Positions 52,696-63,881 of a DNA stretch of 64,000 nucleotides are shown here, piece by piece (within the stretch, counting starts at the first letter, position 1; each line of letters starts with the position of its first letter). Source of the DNA: Paludisphaera borealis (GTDB taxonomy: Bacteria > Planctomycetota > Planctomycetia > Isosphaerales > Isosphaeraceae); NCBI RefSeq assembly GCF_001956985.1, contig NZ_CP019082.1, positions 5,270,001 to 5,334,000 on the forward strand, given 5' to 3'. The notes beneath the pieces were generated by a model. It saw nothing but the letters and a program-made list of their open reading frames with translations. It was not told the origin of the DNA and made no database searches. Both the position numbers and the translations under genes were made by a program.

Positions 52696-53235
52696 ATGAT
52701 CCGTGCGCTCCGCCTCGTCGCAACGCCGATCCTCGCACTCGTTCTGGCCTCGGCGCTGCCCGGCTGCCAGTTCGGGGCCCGTCGCCAGCTTGACGAGTGC
52801 CGTCGCCTCAGCCAGACCCTGCGCTCCCAGAACGACCAGCTCAAGGACCAGATGCTGGCCTACCGCAACCAGAACCAGGATTTCTCCGAGCGCGCCGTGG
52901 ACGACGCCCGCCGACTCTCTCAGCAGGACGAGGCCATCGAGCGGCTGGAACGCAGCGTGCAAGCCTACCAGGGCGAGCGCGACGAGCTTCAAGCCGCCTT
53001 CAGCGAGCTTCGCGACAGTCTCCCCGCCACCATCCGCGCCGCCTCGTCGCCGTCCGGTACTCGCGTCCAGGCCGCCCGCGATCCCGACGACGCACCCAAG
53101 CCGCGCGAGTTCAGGGTTCCGTCGCGAGCCCGCGCCGAGACCGATGACGACGACGAGTCGGAGCGGCGGACGGGCTGGGCGCCGGCAGTCGACGAGCCCG
53201 CGTCCGACCCGGGCCCGACGCACGCCGCCCCTTGA
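52696..53235 (+). CDS. Coiled-coil lipoprotein
   Basis: A 179-aa exported protein: signal with lipobox (LALVLASALPGCQF), then a coiled coil (~30-110, CRRLSQTLRSQNDQLKDQML; QDEAIERLERSVQAYQGE) and an acidic/Pro-rich tail. Similar short coiled-coil lipoproteins occur beside FHA or HTH proteins in planctomycetes, but no function is assigned. It may be cotranscribed with nothing, given the hairpin upstream. ATG 52696. Confidence 0.75.
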   Translation: MIRALRLVATPILALVLASALPGCQFGARRQLDECRRLSQTLRSQNDQLKDQMLAYRNQNQDFSERAVDDARRLSQQDEAIERLERSVQAYQGERDELQAAFSELRDSLPATIRAASSPSGTRVQAARDPDDAPKPREFRVPSRARAETDDDDESERRTGWAPAVDEPASDPGPTHAAP

Positions 53236-53318
53236 CTTGCGGTCGCCGCGGCTCGGATAATTGATAGCTTGTTGAGCGTTGCGACGATAGTTCAACGATT
53301 CACTGGGAGCTTCCATCC

Positions 53319-54023
53319 ATGCGGAATACTCTGGCCGCCTCACTCGGCGCCGTGCTCGTCTTCACCCTGAGCGCCGCCCATGCGGCGGGGATCGAGGGCG
53401 AATACCTTGAGGCCCGCACGGCCGACGTTTTCACGGGGCCCTGCATCTCGAACGCCGAGGTCTTCACGACCGGCGATCAAGCCGTCATGGCCTGGAAAGT
53501 CACCAAGGGGACTTGGAAGGGGACCGACCTGAAGGGGCTCTGCGTGGCCGCCGCCGTTCGCGGGACCACGACCTTCTCTCAAGATCGGCCCGACCAGGCC
53601 CAGGCCGTCGTGATCGTCGACGACAAGGCGACCCCCGCCCAGCGCGAGGCGCTCGTCGCCATGTCCCACGAGCTCGGCGGCGCCCGCCTGAGCCGGGTCG
53701 CGGAGGTCAAGACCGCCCGCATGACCCTTAAACTGGAAGCACATGCGACCACCGAGGCCGACGCCGCTCACTCGGCCCACGGCATGCCGCAATCGCCCCG
53801 CGCCTCGTTCTGGGCCGCGAACCTGGCGCAGATCGTGACCCGCCCGCTCGACGACGGCGACCATTTCTGTGGCAACGAGGTCGTCGCCTACTCGCCGCTC
53901 TCCAGCTCGGTCAAGGTGTCCCCGGCTTACACGCTCGGCCACCAGTTCAAGGGCGAAGGGCTCGACAGCCGCTGGGACGATCCCAACTGCCGCAGCAGCT
54001 TCGTGGGTCGGTTCGCGCTCTGA
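53319..54023 (+). CDS. DUF1326 family secreted protein
   Basis: Signal peptide (LAASLGAVLVFTLSAAHAAG) followed by the DUF1326 signature IEGEYLEARTADVFTGPCISNAEV and AVMAWKVTKGTWKGTDLKGL. Cysteines are at GPC, LC, FC and NC, perhaps paired or metal-binding. Role unknown. It starts 83 nt after the coiled-coil lipoprotein on the same strand and is followed by a hairpin. Confidence 0.85.
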   Translation: MRNTLAASLGAVLVFTLSAAHAAGIEGEYLEARTADVFTGPCISNAEVFTTGDQAVMAWKVTKGTWKGTDLKGLCVAAAVRGTTTFSQDRPDQAQAVVIVDDKATPAQREALVAMSHELGGARLSRVAEVKTARMTLKLEAHATTEADAAHSAHGMPQSPRASFWAANLAQIVTRPLDDGDHFCGNEVVAYSPLSSSVKVSPAYTLGHQFKGEGLDSRWDDPNCRSSFVGRFAL

Positions 54024-54073
54024 GCGGGTTTCCTTCCGCGACGACGACTCTTTCCATAATCAGAATGTGCGAA

Positions 54074-54096
54074 GGAGAGCCGCCGGACGGCTCTCC
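54074..54096 (+). terminator. Hairpin after DUF1326 gene
   Basis: GGAGAGCCG (54074-54082), loop CCGGA, CGGCTCTCC (54088-54096): a perfect 9-bp stem 50 nt after the DUF1326 stop, followed by GTTG. Confidence 0.5.
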
Positions 54097-54166
54097 GTTG
54101 AACACGGTCCGCTGTCGTCTCCGCGCAACCGGCGGAGCGGCGGCGGCGGACGAGAGGCCATCCTTC

Positions 54167-54850
54167 ATGCGATTCCTGGGATCTTGCAGCTTCGTTCTGC
54201 TCCTCCTCGCCCCGGCCCTCGTCTCGGCCGACGACTACAAGGTGGAACCGATCAAGGACGCCCCGCCGGCCGGCGTCGCGCCCGAGATCGCATCCGGCTT
54301 GAACGGTCAGGGCTACCGGGTCACCGACGATCAGGGGAAGCCGTTCGCGGAGATCTGGCTGCGCAAGGCGATCCCGGCGAAGGCCAAGCCCGCGGGCGCC
54401 AACGGCGCGATCCAGTTCCCGTTCCTGGCCGAAGGCGAATTGCTCGGCGTCCTCCATCTCGTCGGCGAGGCGCACGACTACCGCGACCAGACGATCGACA
54501 AGGGCGTCTACACCATGCGATACGGGCTTCAGCCGGTCAACGGCGACCATCTCGGTGTCAGCCCGTTCCGCGATTACACGCTGCTGCTGCCGGCCGCCAA
54601 GGACAAGGCCGTGGCGAGCCTGCCGCGCAAGCAGCTTGAAGCTCAGAGCTCGGAGGCGGCCGGCACGAGCCACCCGGCGGTTTTCTTCATGCTCTCGGTG
54701 CCGGCCAACGCCCCGGTCTCGATGATCCACGACGAGGCGAAGAACACCTGGCGGGTCGCGCTGCCCCTGAGTCTCACCGCGCCGGGCGAGTCGCATCCGA
54801 TCCCGCACCCCGTCTCGTTCATCCTTTCGGGGGTTTCCGAGGGGGCCTGA
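54167..54850 (+). CDS. Secreted hypothetical protein
   Basis: A 227-aa protein with a signal peptide (FLGSCSFVLLLLAPALVSADD) and a beta-rich mature part (GQGYRVTDDQGKPFAEIWLRK; FPFLAEGELLGVLHLVGEAHDYRDQ; YTMRYGLQPVNGDHLG). This pattern recurs in planctomycete secreted proteins without an assigned function. ATG 54167 precedes the signal peptide with only a weak GAGAGG upstream. Confidence 0.7.
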   Translation: MRFLGSCSFVLLLLAPALVSADDYKVEPIKDAPPAGVAPEIASGLNGQGYRVTDDQGKPFAEIWLRKAIPAKAKPAGANGAIQFPFLAEGELLGVLHLVGEAHDYRDQTIDKGVYTMRYGLQPVNGDHLGVSPFRDYTLLLPAAKDKAVASLPRKQLEAQSSEAAGTSHPAVFFMLSVPANAPVSMIHDEAKNTWRVALPLSLTAPGESHPIPHPVSFILSGVSEGA

Positions 54851-54890
54851 AAGCCCCTGATTAGAGATGATCGCATCGGTGAATGTTTTC

Positions 54891-54910
54891 CCTCTCCCGG
54901 CGGGAGAAGG
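54891..54910. repeat. GGGAGAAGG palindrome, copy 2
   Basis: CCTCTCCC (54891-54898) pairs with GGGAGAAGG (54902-54910) with one bulged A. Related to the copy at 18057-18079, and likewise between same-strand genes. Confidence 0.35.
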
Positions 54911-54987
54911 GATACTTGCGTCGGCTTGTCCTGACGCCGACTGCTAAACGCCCCATCACCCCTTCATCCTTCCGCCGTAGCCCCCTC

Positions 54988-56475
54988 ATGATACCGATTC
55001 CGCTCCTGGTCGCTCTCTTCCTGGCCTTCGCGGTGGATGGGCCGTCCGCGCCGCCGCCGGAGGGCGCCGACCTGATCGAGGCGGTTCTGTGGGTCGTCGC
55101 GGGGGGGCTGCTGATCTCCGGCCTGTCGTTCGCGGTCGGGCTCGGGACCGCGTGGCGGGTGAGGCGACGAGGCTACGCGACCTCGCGCATGCGGCGCGAT
55201 CTCGTGATCGGCTCGCGGCTCCTGAACGTCGGGACGATGGCGGTCTACGGCTGGATGATCTTCGATCGCGGTTGGCCGGGCGTCGTGCTCGACGCGTGGG
55301 GATGGCGCGGGTCGATCCTCGTCGACGATCTGCTGATCGTCGCGCCGTTCCTGCTGATGCAGCTTTGCTACTGGTGGGGGACGTACTACGGCGAGCGGGC
55401 GATTCAGGGCCTGTCGATCGCTCGGAGCGGCCGAGCCACGGCCCGGCATCTGTACCTGAAAGAGCGGCAGTCGCTGGCGTTGATCCTGCCGATCGTCTCC
55501 CTATTCGTGATCCGCAACGACGTGATCGGCCGGCTCTGGCCCCGTTGGGAAACGAATTCCTGGTCCGAGCCGGTGGATCTGGCGGTGCTGGGCGTGGGGA
55601 TTCTGCTGATCTCGCCGCTATTCGTCCGCCTGGCCTGGCCGACCCGGTCGCTGCCCGACGGCCCGCTCCGGCGCAGGCTTGAGACGATCGCCCGGCGGTC
55701 GGGGTTTCGATTCACCGACATCCTGGTCTGGGACACCGACCATTTGATGGTGAACGCTTGCGTGACCGGCGTCTTGCCCCAGTTTCGCTACGTCTTGCTT
55801 TCCGACGCCCTGATCGACGCCCTCAGCCCGCTGGAGATCGCCGCGGTCTTCGGGCACGAGGCGGGGCACGTCGCGCATCGCCACTTGCCGTTCTTTCTCT
55901 TCTTTTTCGTCGGTTGCCTGACGTTCTTGACGCTGACGTCTCCCGTGCTCAACGGTCTGGAATCGTGGATCGCGACGGTCCCCGGGCTCGACCTGGCCTC
56001 GCTGCCGACGCTGCGCGGGGTGGTCGAGGGGGTGCTGGCGTTGGCCTGCGTCGGGGTCGTCTTCTGGCTGGTATTCGGCGAGATCTCTCGACGGTTTGAG
56101 CGTCAGGCCGACGTCTTCGGCTGCAAGGCCGTCTCGTGCGGACTGACCGACTGCCCGCCGCATTTCGATTTTGAAGACGACGAGCCCGAAGCGCCCGGTC
56201 CGCCGATCCAAGCTCTGTGCCCCGCCGGCATCCAGATCTTTTCCGAGGCGCTGGCGTCGGTCGCCCATCAGAACGGCATCGACGCGACGGCTCGGTCGTG
56301 GCGGCACGGCAGCATCGCCAGCCGGATCGCCTTCCTCCAGAAGCTGATCGACGCCCCCGAACGCGAGGTCCTGTTCCAGAACCGCATCCGCCGGTTCCGA
56401 TTCGGCCTCTCCGCCCTGCTCGTCGCCTCTCTCGCGGCCGCCGGCGCGGCCCACTGGCTCGGCCTGCTGGGCTGA
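54988..56475 (+). CDS. M48 family membrane metallopeptidase
   Basis: A 495-aa integral membrane zinc protease of the HtpX/Ste24 type. Several TM segments flank the active site: HEAGH in VFGHEAGHVAHRH supplies the two His ligands and Glu, and the downstream ligand lies in FERQADVFGCKAV. The N-terminal half has about five TM helices; a large TM pair follows the HExxH. A cysteine-bearing loop (CGLTDCPPHFDFEDDE) is inserted after the ERQAD motif. ATG 54988 begins the first TM segment. It probably degrades misfolded membrane proteins. Confidence 0.93.
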   Translation: MIPIPLLVALFLAFAVDGPSAPPPEGADLIEAVLWVVAGGLLISGLSFAVGLGTAWRVRRRGYATSRMRRDLVIGSRLLNVGTMAVYGWMIFDRGWPGVVLDAWGWRGSILVDDLLIVAPFLLMQLCYWWGTYYGERAIQGLSIARSGRATARHLYLKERQSLALILPIVSLFVIRNDVIGRLWPRWETNSWSEPVDLAVLGVGILLISPLFVRLAWPTRSLPDGPLRRRLETIARRSGFRFTDILVWDTDHLMVNACVTGVLPQFRYVLLSDALIDALSPLEIAAVFGHEAGHVAHRHLPFFLFFFVGCLTFLTLTSPVLNGLESWIATVPGLDLASLPTLRGVVEGVLALACVGVVFWLVFGEISRRFERQADVFGCKAVSCGLTDCPPHFDFEDDEPEAPGPPIQALCPAGIQIFSEALASVAHQNGIDATARSWRHGSIASRIAFLQKLIDAPEREVLFQNRIRRFRFGLSALLVASLAAAGAAHWLGLLG

Positions 56476-56643
56476 TAAGGAAATCGGCCCGGGGGCGCCG
56501 GGTGTTCGACTCCGAAGCCAGATAGTCCGTTTGAGCGATCTCGCGACTTCTGGTATAAGGTCTCGACCCGACCCGAGGATCGACGACGCGGGACGGCCCC
56601 TACTGAACACTTGAAGCCTACCCGAACGACAAGGAGGTCGTCC

Positions 56644-58335
56644 ATGGTCCGGTGGCCAATCCGCATCAAGCTCATGGTCGGCCTGGGCGTGGTCGTCGGC
56701 ATGATGCTGATCCTGATGGGCGGCTCGATCTTCGGCCTCCACTCGTTCCACGTCAGCAACCTGACGCTGACCGACCAGCTTCGCGAGCTGGGGGCTTCGA
56801 AGGACTTGATCGAGTGCATTCTCCGGCTCCATCCCCCGGACGACAGCGCCGAGGATGCCGACTCGCTGCTCGTCACGGCGCGGCGGGCGCAGGCCGGGCT
56901 CCTGGAGTACTTCCACGAGCTGAAGCAAAACACGATGCGGGGCAACCGGGCCAACAGCGGTTTCGACGAACTGGGGCTCGCCTTTCGGCTCGACGACGAC
57001 CTTACGGCGATCATCAACGAGCTGAGTCGCTCCGATCCCCCCGAGGCCCCAATCCTGCCGGGTACGACGTACTTCGTCACCCAGCATCCCGAACTGTTGC
57101 GACAGCTCGATCCGGCGACGGATCTCAAGTCGTCCAACCTCGCCCAGAATCCCGAAACCCAGGCAAAGCTGGAACCGGCGACGGACGTCAAGTCGAGGAT
57201 CGATCGCCTGAAGTACACGGTGATGCGGCTCCCCAAGGAGCTGCACGACGACTTCTACGACGTGCTCGTGATGTCGAAGACGCAGTATCAGATCAGTCGA
57301 GTGATCGTCTGGACTTCGGCCCTGGCGGTCTTGCCGATGCTTTGCGGCCTGACGGCGCTGTTTCACCGCTGGGTGCTCTACCCGGTGCGGCTGCTCCAGC
57401 GCGGGGTGCGCCGCGTGGCGCGGGGCTCGTTCGATTACAAGATCGACCTCCACTCGGGCGATGAGATGCAAGACCTGGCCGGGGCCTTCAACGAGATGAC
57501 GGCCCGGATCAGCATGACCTACGCCGACCTCGAACAGCAGGTCCAGGAGCGGAGCCGGCAACTGGTCCGCTCCGAGCGGCTGGCGGGAGTCGGCTTCCTG
57601 GCGGCGGGCGTGGCCCACGAGATCAACAACCCGCTGGCCTCGATCGCCTTCTGCTCCGAGGCCCTCGAAAGCCGCCTCGAAGCGCTGACGCAAGGGTCCG
57701 ACGACCCCGATCACCGCGCTGTATCGAAATATCTGAAGATGATCCAGGAAGAAGCGTTCCGGTGTAAGAACATCACCGAGAAGCTGCTCGACTTCGCCCG
57801 CTGCAACGACATCAAGCGCGAGCGCACCGATTTGCCGAGCCTGGTCCAGGGGGTCGTCGACATGATCCGCCACATCGGCAAATACCGGGGCAAGACGATC
57901 GTGTTCCAGCCCAAGGAAGCGATCGTGGCCCATGTGGACGGCCAGGAGATCAAGCAGGTGATCCTGAACCTGGTGGTCAACGCGCTCGAATCGATGGACG
58001 CCGGAGGGGTGCTGCGGATCGACGCTCGCTACGATCACGGGATGGCCGAGGTGATCTTCAACGACAACGGCTGCGGCATCGCGGCCGACGTGCTGGAGAA
58101 CATCTTCGAGCCGTTCTTCACGCGCCGCCGCGACGGCAAGGGGACGGGCTTGGGCCTGTCGATCACGCACCGGATCGTCAACCAGCATCACGGCGAGATC
58201 ACCGCGACGAGCCCGGGCGAGGGGAGGGGCTCGACGTTCCGGGTCCGCCTGCCGATCCACCCGTCCGAGATCGGCGACGGTCCAGGCGGTCGCGAGCCCG
58301 CCGTCGCGGGAGCGTCGCGCGGGCACGCCGCATAA
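56644..58335 (+). CDS. Membrane-bound sensor histidine kinase (NtrB/ZraS-like)
   Basis: A 563-aa sensor: TM1 (~11-32, KLMVGLGVVVGMMLILMGG), an extracytoplasmic domain of ~190 residues with no known fold, TM2 (~223-240), HAMP (FHRWVLYPVRLLQRGVRR), HisKA with GVAHEINNPLASIAF as H-box, and HATPase_c (LNLVVNALES, FNDNGCGIA, GKGTGLGLSI). The extracytoplasmic domain contains a near-duplicate motif (LDPATDLKS / LEPATDVKS). ATG 56644 follows AAGGAGG. It is followed 113 nt later by its probable partner regulator. Confidence 0.95.
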   Translation: MVRWPIRIKLMVGLGVVVGMMLILMGGSIFGLHSFHVSNLTLTDQLRELGASKDLIECILRLHPPDDSAEDADSLLVTARRAQAGLLEYFHELKQNTMRGNRANSGFDELGLAFRLDDDLTAIINELSRSDPPEAPILPGTTYFVTQHPELLRQLDPATDLKSSNLAQNPETQAKLEPATDVKSRIDRLKYTVMRLPKELHDDFYDVLVMSKTQYQISRVIVWTSALAVLPMLCGLTALFHRWVLYPVRLLQRGVRRVARGSFDYKIDLHSGDEMQDLAGAFNEMTARISMTYADLEQQVQERSRQLVRSERLAGVGFLAAGVAHEINNPLASIAFCSEALESRLEALTQGSDDPDHRAVSKYLKMIQEEAFRCKNITEKLLDFARCNDIKRERTDLPSLVQGVVDMIRHIGKYRGKTIVFQPKEAIVAHVDGQEIKQVILNLVVNALESMDAGGVLRIDARYDHGMAEVIFNDNGCGIAADVLENIFEPFFTRRRDGKGTGLGLSITHRIVNQHHGEITATSPGEGRGSTFRVRLPIHPSEIGDGPGGREPAVAGASRGHAA

Positions 58336-58448
58336 CCGCTGCGCATACGAATACACATGATGACGAACCGCGGCGAAACGCCGACGAGGCCCGCGGGTCG
58401 TCTCGGTAGCCGGACCCACGGATGGCCAGGAAGGTTCAGGAGGAAGCT

Positions 58449-59855
<1,407 letters not shown>

Positions 59856-60042
59856 ACGTGATGCCATTCGCATGAAGCGGTGGTCGATCGACGGGCTCGG
59901 TTTCCGCCTGGGAGGTTCACTTCCAGGCGGCCGTCGGCTACCATGCGGGATGGGCGTGCGTCGTCTCGACGCGCCGGCGCTCCCGCCGCGTCCCGTCGAG
60001 GGGCGGCGACGGCCTCTCTTCGATTACGAAGGCGGTGGACCG

Positions 60043-61557
60043 ATGGGCTGTCAACTTCCGCGACGACGTTTCTTGCATTCGGCCTCGGCCCTGGGATTGG
60101 GCGCCGGGCTCGGCTCATGGGAGCTGCTGAGAGGGATCACCCCGGCGGCCGACGAGGCCAAGGTCGGGCCGGAGATGGTCCGCCTGCGGCCCGAGATCGA
60201 GCCGGTCGTCCGCTGGATCGAGGAGACGCCCCGGGAGAAGGTCTTCGAGAAGGCCGTGGCCGAGCTCAAGGCGGGCCTGTCGTACCGGGCGCTTCTGGGG
60301 GGCCTGTTCCTGGCCGGCGTCCGCAACGTCCAGCCGCGGCCGGTCGGATTCAAGTTCCACGCGGTGTTGGTCATCAACTCGGCGCATCTGCTCGGCCAGT
60401 CGGCGCCGTTCTCGGAGCGGCTGTTGCCGTTGTTCTGGGCGCTCGACAACTTCAAGGCGTCGCAGGCCAAGGACGTGCAGGAAGGCGATTGGGCGCTCGG
60501 GCCGGTCGACGAATCGCGCGTGCCGAAGCCGCACCGGGCGAAGGACGATTTCATCAAGGCGATGGACGCCTGGGACGTCGGCGCGGCGGACGTCGCTGTC
60601 GCGGGCCTGTGCCGCGGTTCGGGCGCCGCCGAGACGATGGAGCCGTTCTGGCGGATGGGCGTCCGCGACCAGCGCGACATCGGCCACAAGGCCATCTTCA
60701 CCTCCCAGAGCTGGCGGACCTTGCAGGCGATCGGCTGGGAGAACGCCGAGCCGGTGCTGCGCTGCCTGGCCTACGGCCTGCTGGACGCCCAAGGCGACCG
60801 CCCCGGCCCCGTCGGGCCGTACGCCGCCAATCTGGAGAACGCCCGCAAGATCCGCGAAGACTGGCAGCTCGGGAAGGCGGACCCCGGCGCGACCCGCTCG
60901 CTGCTCGAAACGCTCCGCCAGGCGTCGCCCGAAGCGGCGTCGGTCGAGGCCGTCAAGCTGCTGGAGCAAGGAGTCGCCCCCGGCTCACTCTGGGACGCCG
61001 TCGTCCTGCATTCGAGCGAGCTGATCATGCGCAACCCCGGCATCATCGCCATCCACGCGACGACGTCGGCGAACTCGCTGCACTACATCTTCGGAGCCAG
61101 CGGCGACGATACGACCCGCAAGCTGGCGCTGCTCCAGGCGGTCGGCTGGCAGCCGATGTACCGTGAGCGGATCAAGTCGCCCAAGCCGGTCACGATCGAC
61201 GAGCTGCACGACGCCGAGGAAACGGTCTCGACCGACGGCGATCCGGTCGGTGCGATCTTCCGGACGATCGACGGCGACCGGGGGGCGGCCGCCGCCAAGA
61301 CCATGGCGTACCTGGGGCAAGGCGGATCGGCCAAGTCGATCTTCGACGCCGCCAGCCGGATGATTTTCCACAAGGGGACCGACAGCCACGACTACAAGTA
61401 CGGCGCGGCGATTTGGGAGGAGTGCCTGGCCGCGTCCGATCCCAAGTGGCGGTCGCGCCTGGCCGCCGCCGCCATGTACAACCTGCCCGGCACCGGCAAG
61501 CCCGACAGCCCGCTCATGATCCGAGCCCGCGAGGCCGTGGCGAACGTCATGGGCTGA
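60043..61557 (+). CDS. Tat-exported conserved hypothetical protein
   Basis: A 504-aa protein with a twin-arginine signal (RRRFLHSASALGLGAGLGS) and a helical mature part (AELKAGLSYRALLGGLFLAGV; FHAVLVINSAHLLGQSAPFS; DIGHKAIFTSQSWRTLQAIG; HSSELIMRNPGIIAIHATTS). Conserved His residues in these segments could bind metal, but no enzyme class can be assigned. ATG 60043 starts the Tat signal; longer versions of the frame lack one. It converges with rnhA (5-nt gap). Confidence 0.8.
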   Translation: MGCQLPRRRFLHSASALGLGAGLGSWELLRGITPAADEAKVGPEMVRLRPEIEPVVRWIEETPREKVFEKAVAELKAGLSYRALLGGLFLAGVRNVQPRPVGFKFHAVLVINSAHLLGQSAPFSERLLPLFWALDNFKASQAKDVQEGDWALGPVDESRVPKPHRAKDDFIKAMDAWDVGAADVAVAGLCRGSGAAETMEPFWRMGVRDQRDIGHKAIFTSQSWRTLQAIGWENAEPVLRCLAYGLLDAQGDRPGPVGPYAANLENARKIREDWQLGKADPGATRSLLETLRQASPEAASVEAVKLLEQGVAPGSLWDAVVLHSSELIMRNPGIIAIHATTSANSLHYIFGASGDDTTRKLALLQAVGWQPMYRERIKSPKPVTIDELHDAEETVSTDGDPVGAIFRTIDGDRGAAAAKTMAYLGQGGSAKSIFDAASRMIFHKGTDSHDYKYGAAIWEECLAASDPKWRSRLAAAAMYNLPGTGKPDSPLMIRAREAVANVMG

Positions 61558-61562
61558 GGCCG

Positions 61563-62045
61563 TCAGCGGTTTCGCTTGAGGGCCTTGTACGCCTCGACGG
61601 CCATGCGGTCGCAGGCTTCGTTTTCGGCATGTCCGCGGTGGCCCAACACATGGGTCACCCGGACGTCGTGCTGGGTCAGCAGCTCGTCGAGCCGCTTCCA
61701 GAGATCGACGTTCATGACCGGCTTGAGCGTGTTGCCTTCCTTGCGCTGCCAGCCGCGGCGCTTCCAGTTGGGCATCCACTCCTTGATGCCCTTGGCGACA
61801 TATTGACTGTCGGTGACGACCTCGACCTGGCACCGGCGCTTGAGCGAGGCGAGGCCCTCGATGACGCCGGCCAGCTCCATGCGGTTGTTGGTCGTCTCGG
61901 GCTCGGCGCCGGAGGCGTCGCGCACCTGCCCGCTGGCGGGGTGCTGGAGGATGTACGCCCAGCCCCCCGGCCCGGGGTTGCCGCTGCACGCGCCATCAGT
62001 GAAAAGCTTGACGAGGTCGGCGGGAGCCGAGGCATCCGGTTCCAT
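61563..62045 (-). CDS. rnhA: Ribonuclease HI
   Basis: Cleaves RNA in RNA-DNA hybrids. The four carboxylates are visible: Asp in FTDGACSGNPGPGGWA, Glu in NNRMELAGV, Asp in VTDSQYVAKGI, Asp in NEACDRMAVEA; the histidine loop is VLGHRGHAENE. 160 aa is standard. It lies 143 nt downstream of lexA on the same strand. Confidence 0.97.
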   Translation of the reverse strand: MEPDASAPADLVKLFTDGACSGNPGPGGWAYILQHPASGQVRDASGAEPETTNNRMELAGVIEGLASLKRRCQVEVVTDSQYVAKGIKEWMPNWKRRGWQRKEGNTLKPVMNVDLWKRLDELLTQHDVRVTHVLGHRGHAENEACDRMAVEAYKALKRNR

Positions 62046-62187
62046 AATAAGGCGGCTTTCGATCCTTGATTACCCATTCGAAAAGGGAGCCGGGTCTCTC
62101 GGACGGTGAGAAACCCGCGCTCGACTCTCAATAATCGGGACAATCCCGGACGCCGTCAAGTCAAGCCGCACTGTGCCGTACCGGCGC

Positions 62188-62793
62188 TCAGTACTTGCGG
62201 ACGACGCCGACCAGGACGCCGAGGATGTCGACATGGTCGCGATAGATCGGCTTGAGCGCGCGATTGGCGGGTTCGAGCCGGACCCGGGTGCGGTCGCGGT
62301 AGATCTTCTTGAGCGTGGCCTCGCCGTCCTCGTCGCGGACCGCCACGATCTGGCCGTCGCGGGCCTGGTCCTGCTTCTTGATGATGACGAAATCGCCGTC
62401 GGCGATGTGCTCCTCGATCATCGAGTCGCCGGTGACGCGGAGGGCGAACTTGGCACCGTCCTCGACCCAGTCGGAGAACGTCAGCTCCTCGTTCTGCTCG
62501 ATCGCCTCGATCGGCTGGCCGGCGGCGATGCGGCCCACCAGCTTCACGCCGGTCGGGTGGCCCGTGGCCGATTCTTCGAGGAGCTGGATCGCGCGCGACA
62601 TGTTCGGCTCGCGATGGATCAGCCCCTTCTTCTGGAGCGCCTTGAGGTGGCACATCACGCCGTTAGGGCTCTTGATCTGGAAATGAACCCCGATCTCCCG
62701 AACCGTCGGGCCGTATCCTCGTCCGTGAATCTTGCTGCGAATGAAGTTGTAGATCTCGCGCTGGCGAAGCGTGAGCGCGTCGAGGTCGGCCAT
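62188..62793 (-). CDS. lexA: LexA repressor
   Basis: SOS repressor and autoprotease (EC 3.4.21.88). The winged HTH (LTLRQREIYNFIRSKIHGRG; PTVREIGVHFQIKSPNGVMC) is followed by the cleavage site Ala-Gly in GRIAAGQP, nucleophile Ser in VTGDSMIEEHIADGD and general base Lys in GEATLKKIYR. It should be inactivated by RecA-stimulated self-cleavage on DNA damage. Unlike the S24-like protein at 8-931, all catalytic residues are present. The promoter spacer (62794-63074) contains no site that matches a known LexA box with confidence. Confidence 0.97.
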   Translation of the reverse strand: MADLDALTLRQREIYNFIRSKIHGRGYGPTVREIGVHFQIKSPNGVMCHLKALQKKGLIHREPNMSRAIQLLEESATGHPTGVKLVGRIAAGQPIEAIEQNEELTFSDWVEDGAKFALRVTGDSMIEEHIADGDFVIIKKQDQARDGQIVAVRDEDGEATLKKIYRDRTRVRLEPANRALKPIYRDHVDILGVLVGVVRKY

Positions 62794-63074
62794 GATTCAT
62801 CTCCAGTAGTGTCGAACGCCGGGATCGGATCGCATCCGCGCGCCCGATGGAAATAAGCGCAGCACACGGACGATCACTTACTGACCCTTTGGCTGCTAAT
62901 GTACACAGGTAATCTAGCGCACGCGAGAACATTTTTTTCGGGTCGTCTGAGACATTCTTCAAGATCACCTGGCCATGTTCCACAAGGTGAGTATCCCCCT
63001 TGTGTTAAGGAGGGGAGGCTGGTTACTCTCTGGGCGGTTTTTTCGCCACATGGAGCCTTTGGAAAGGACCGGTC

Positions 63075-63866
63075 ATGTCGACTCAGACGCGCGTGCTCGC
63101 GATTCACGCCCACCCCGACGACGTGGAATTTCAGTGCGCGGGGACGCTCGCGCTTTTGAAGCGGGCTGGCTTCGCGGTGACGATCGCGACGATGACGCCG
63201 GGCGATTGCGGCAGCGCCGAGCTGGATTGCGAGGCGATCGCCGAGGTCCGTCGCGGCGAGGCGAAGGCGGCCGCCGATCTGATCGGCGCCGATTACCTGT
63301 GCCTCGAATTCCGGGATCTGGTCATCTTCAACGACGACGATTCAAGACGGCGGGTGACCGAGGCGCTGCGGCGGGTGCGGCCGAACATCATCCTGACGGC
63401 GCCGCCGGTCGACTATCATTGCGACCACGAGGCCACGAGCATTCTGGTGCGCGACGCCTGTTTCTCGGCTTCGTGCCCGAACTACGCGACCCGCCAGTGG
63501 GAGCCCGCGCCGGCCATCGACTGGATTCCGCACCTGTATTTCGTCGACTCGCTCGAAGGGGCGGATCGCGACGGCAGGCCGGCCCCGGCCGATTTCCACG
63601 TCGACGTGACGGACGTCTTCGAGGTCAAGAAGGCGATGCTCGCCTGCCACGCCAGCCAGCGCGACTGGCTCTTGCGGCAGCACGGGATGGACGAATACCT
63701 GACGAGCCAGGAGCAATGGGGGGCGAAGCGGGGGGCGGAGATCGGCGTCGCCAAGGCCGAGGGGTTCCGCCAGTACAACGGCCATCCGTACCCGCACGAC
63801 AACCGCCTGCTCGCGTTGCTCGGGCAGGACGGCCGGGGCGGCCGGTCCGCCTCGAAGCCGTCGTGA
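63075..63866 (+). CDS. PIG-L/LmbE family zinc deacetylase
   Basis: N-deacetylase-type zinc hydrolase: [17 protein letters not shown] gives the first His-Asp-Asp ligand set and HCDHEATS the second histidine pair; PPVDYHCDH is typical. Members deacetylate GlcNAc-containing metabolites such as bacillithiol or mycothiol precursors or cell-surface sugars. 263 aa is normal. ATG 63075 follows GGAAAGGA at good spacing. Divergent from lexA. Confidence 0.92.
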   Translation: MSTQTRVLAIHAHPDDVEFQCAGTLALLKRAGFAVTIATMTPGDCGSAELDCEAIAEVRRGEAKAAADLIGADYLCLEFRDLVIFNDDDSRRRVTEALRRVRPNIILTAPPVDYHCDHEATSILVRDACFSASCPNYATRQWEPAPAIDWIPHLYFVDSLEGADRDGRPAPADFHVDVTDVFEVKKAMLACHASQRDWLLRQHGMDEYLTSQEQWGAKRGAEIGVAKAEGFRQYNGHPYPHDNRLLALLGQDGRGGRSASKPS

Positions 63867-63881
63867 GCCCGGACGGCGGCC

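Noticed and set aside
55618-58419. 933-codon minus-strand frame
   Set aside because: Antisense to the M48 protease and histidine kinase genes; no motif.
62900-62905. TGTACA palindrome in the lexA upstream region as an SOS box
   Set aside because: Too short, and no LexA box consensus I could rely on for this lineage; a single occurrence proves nothing.
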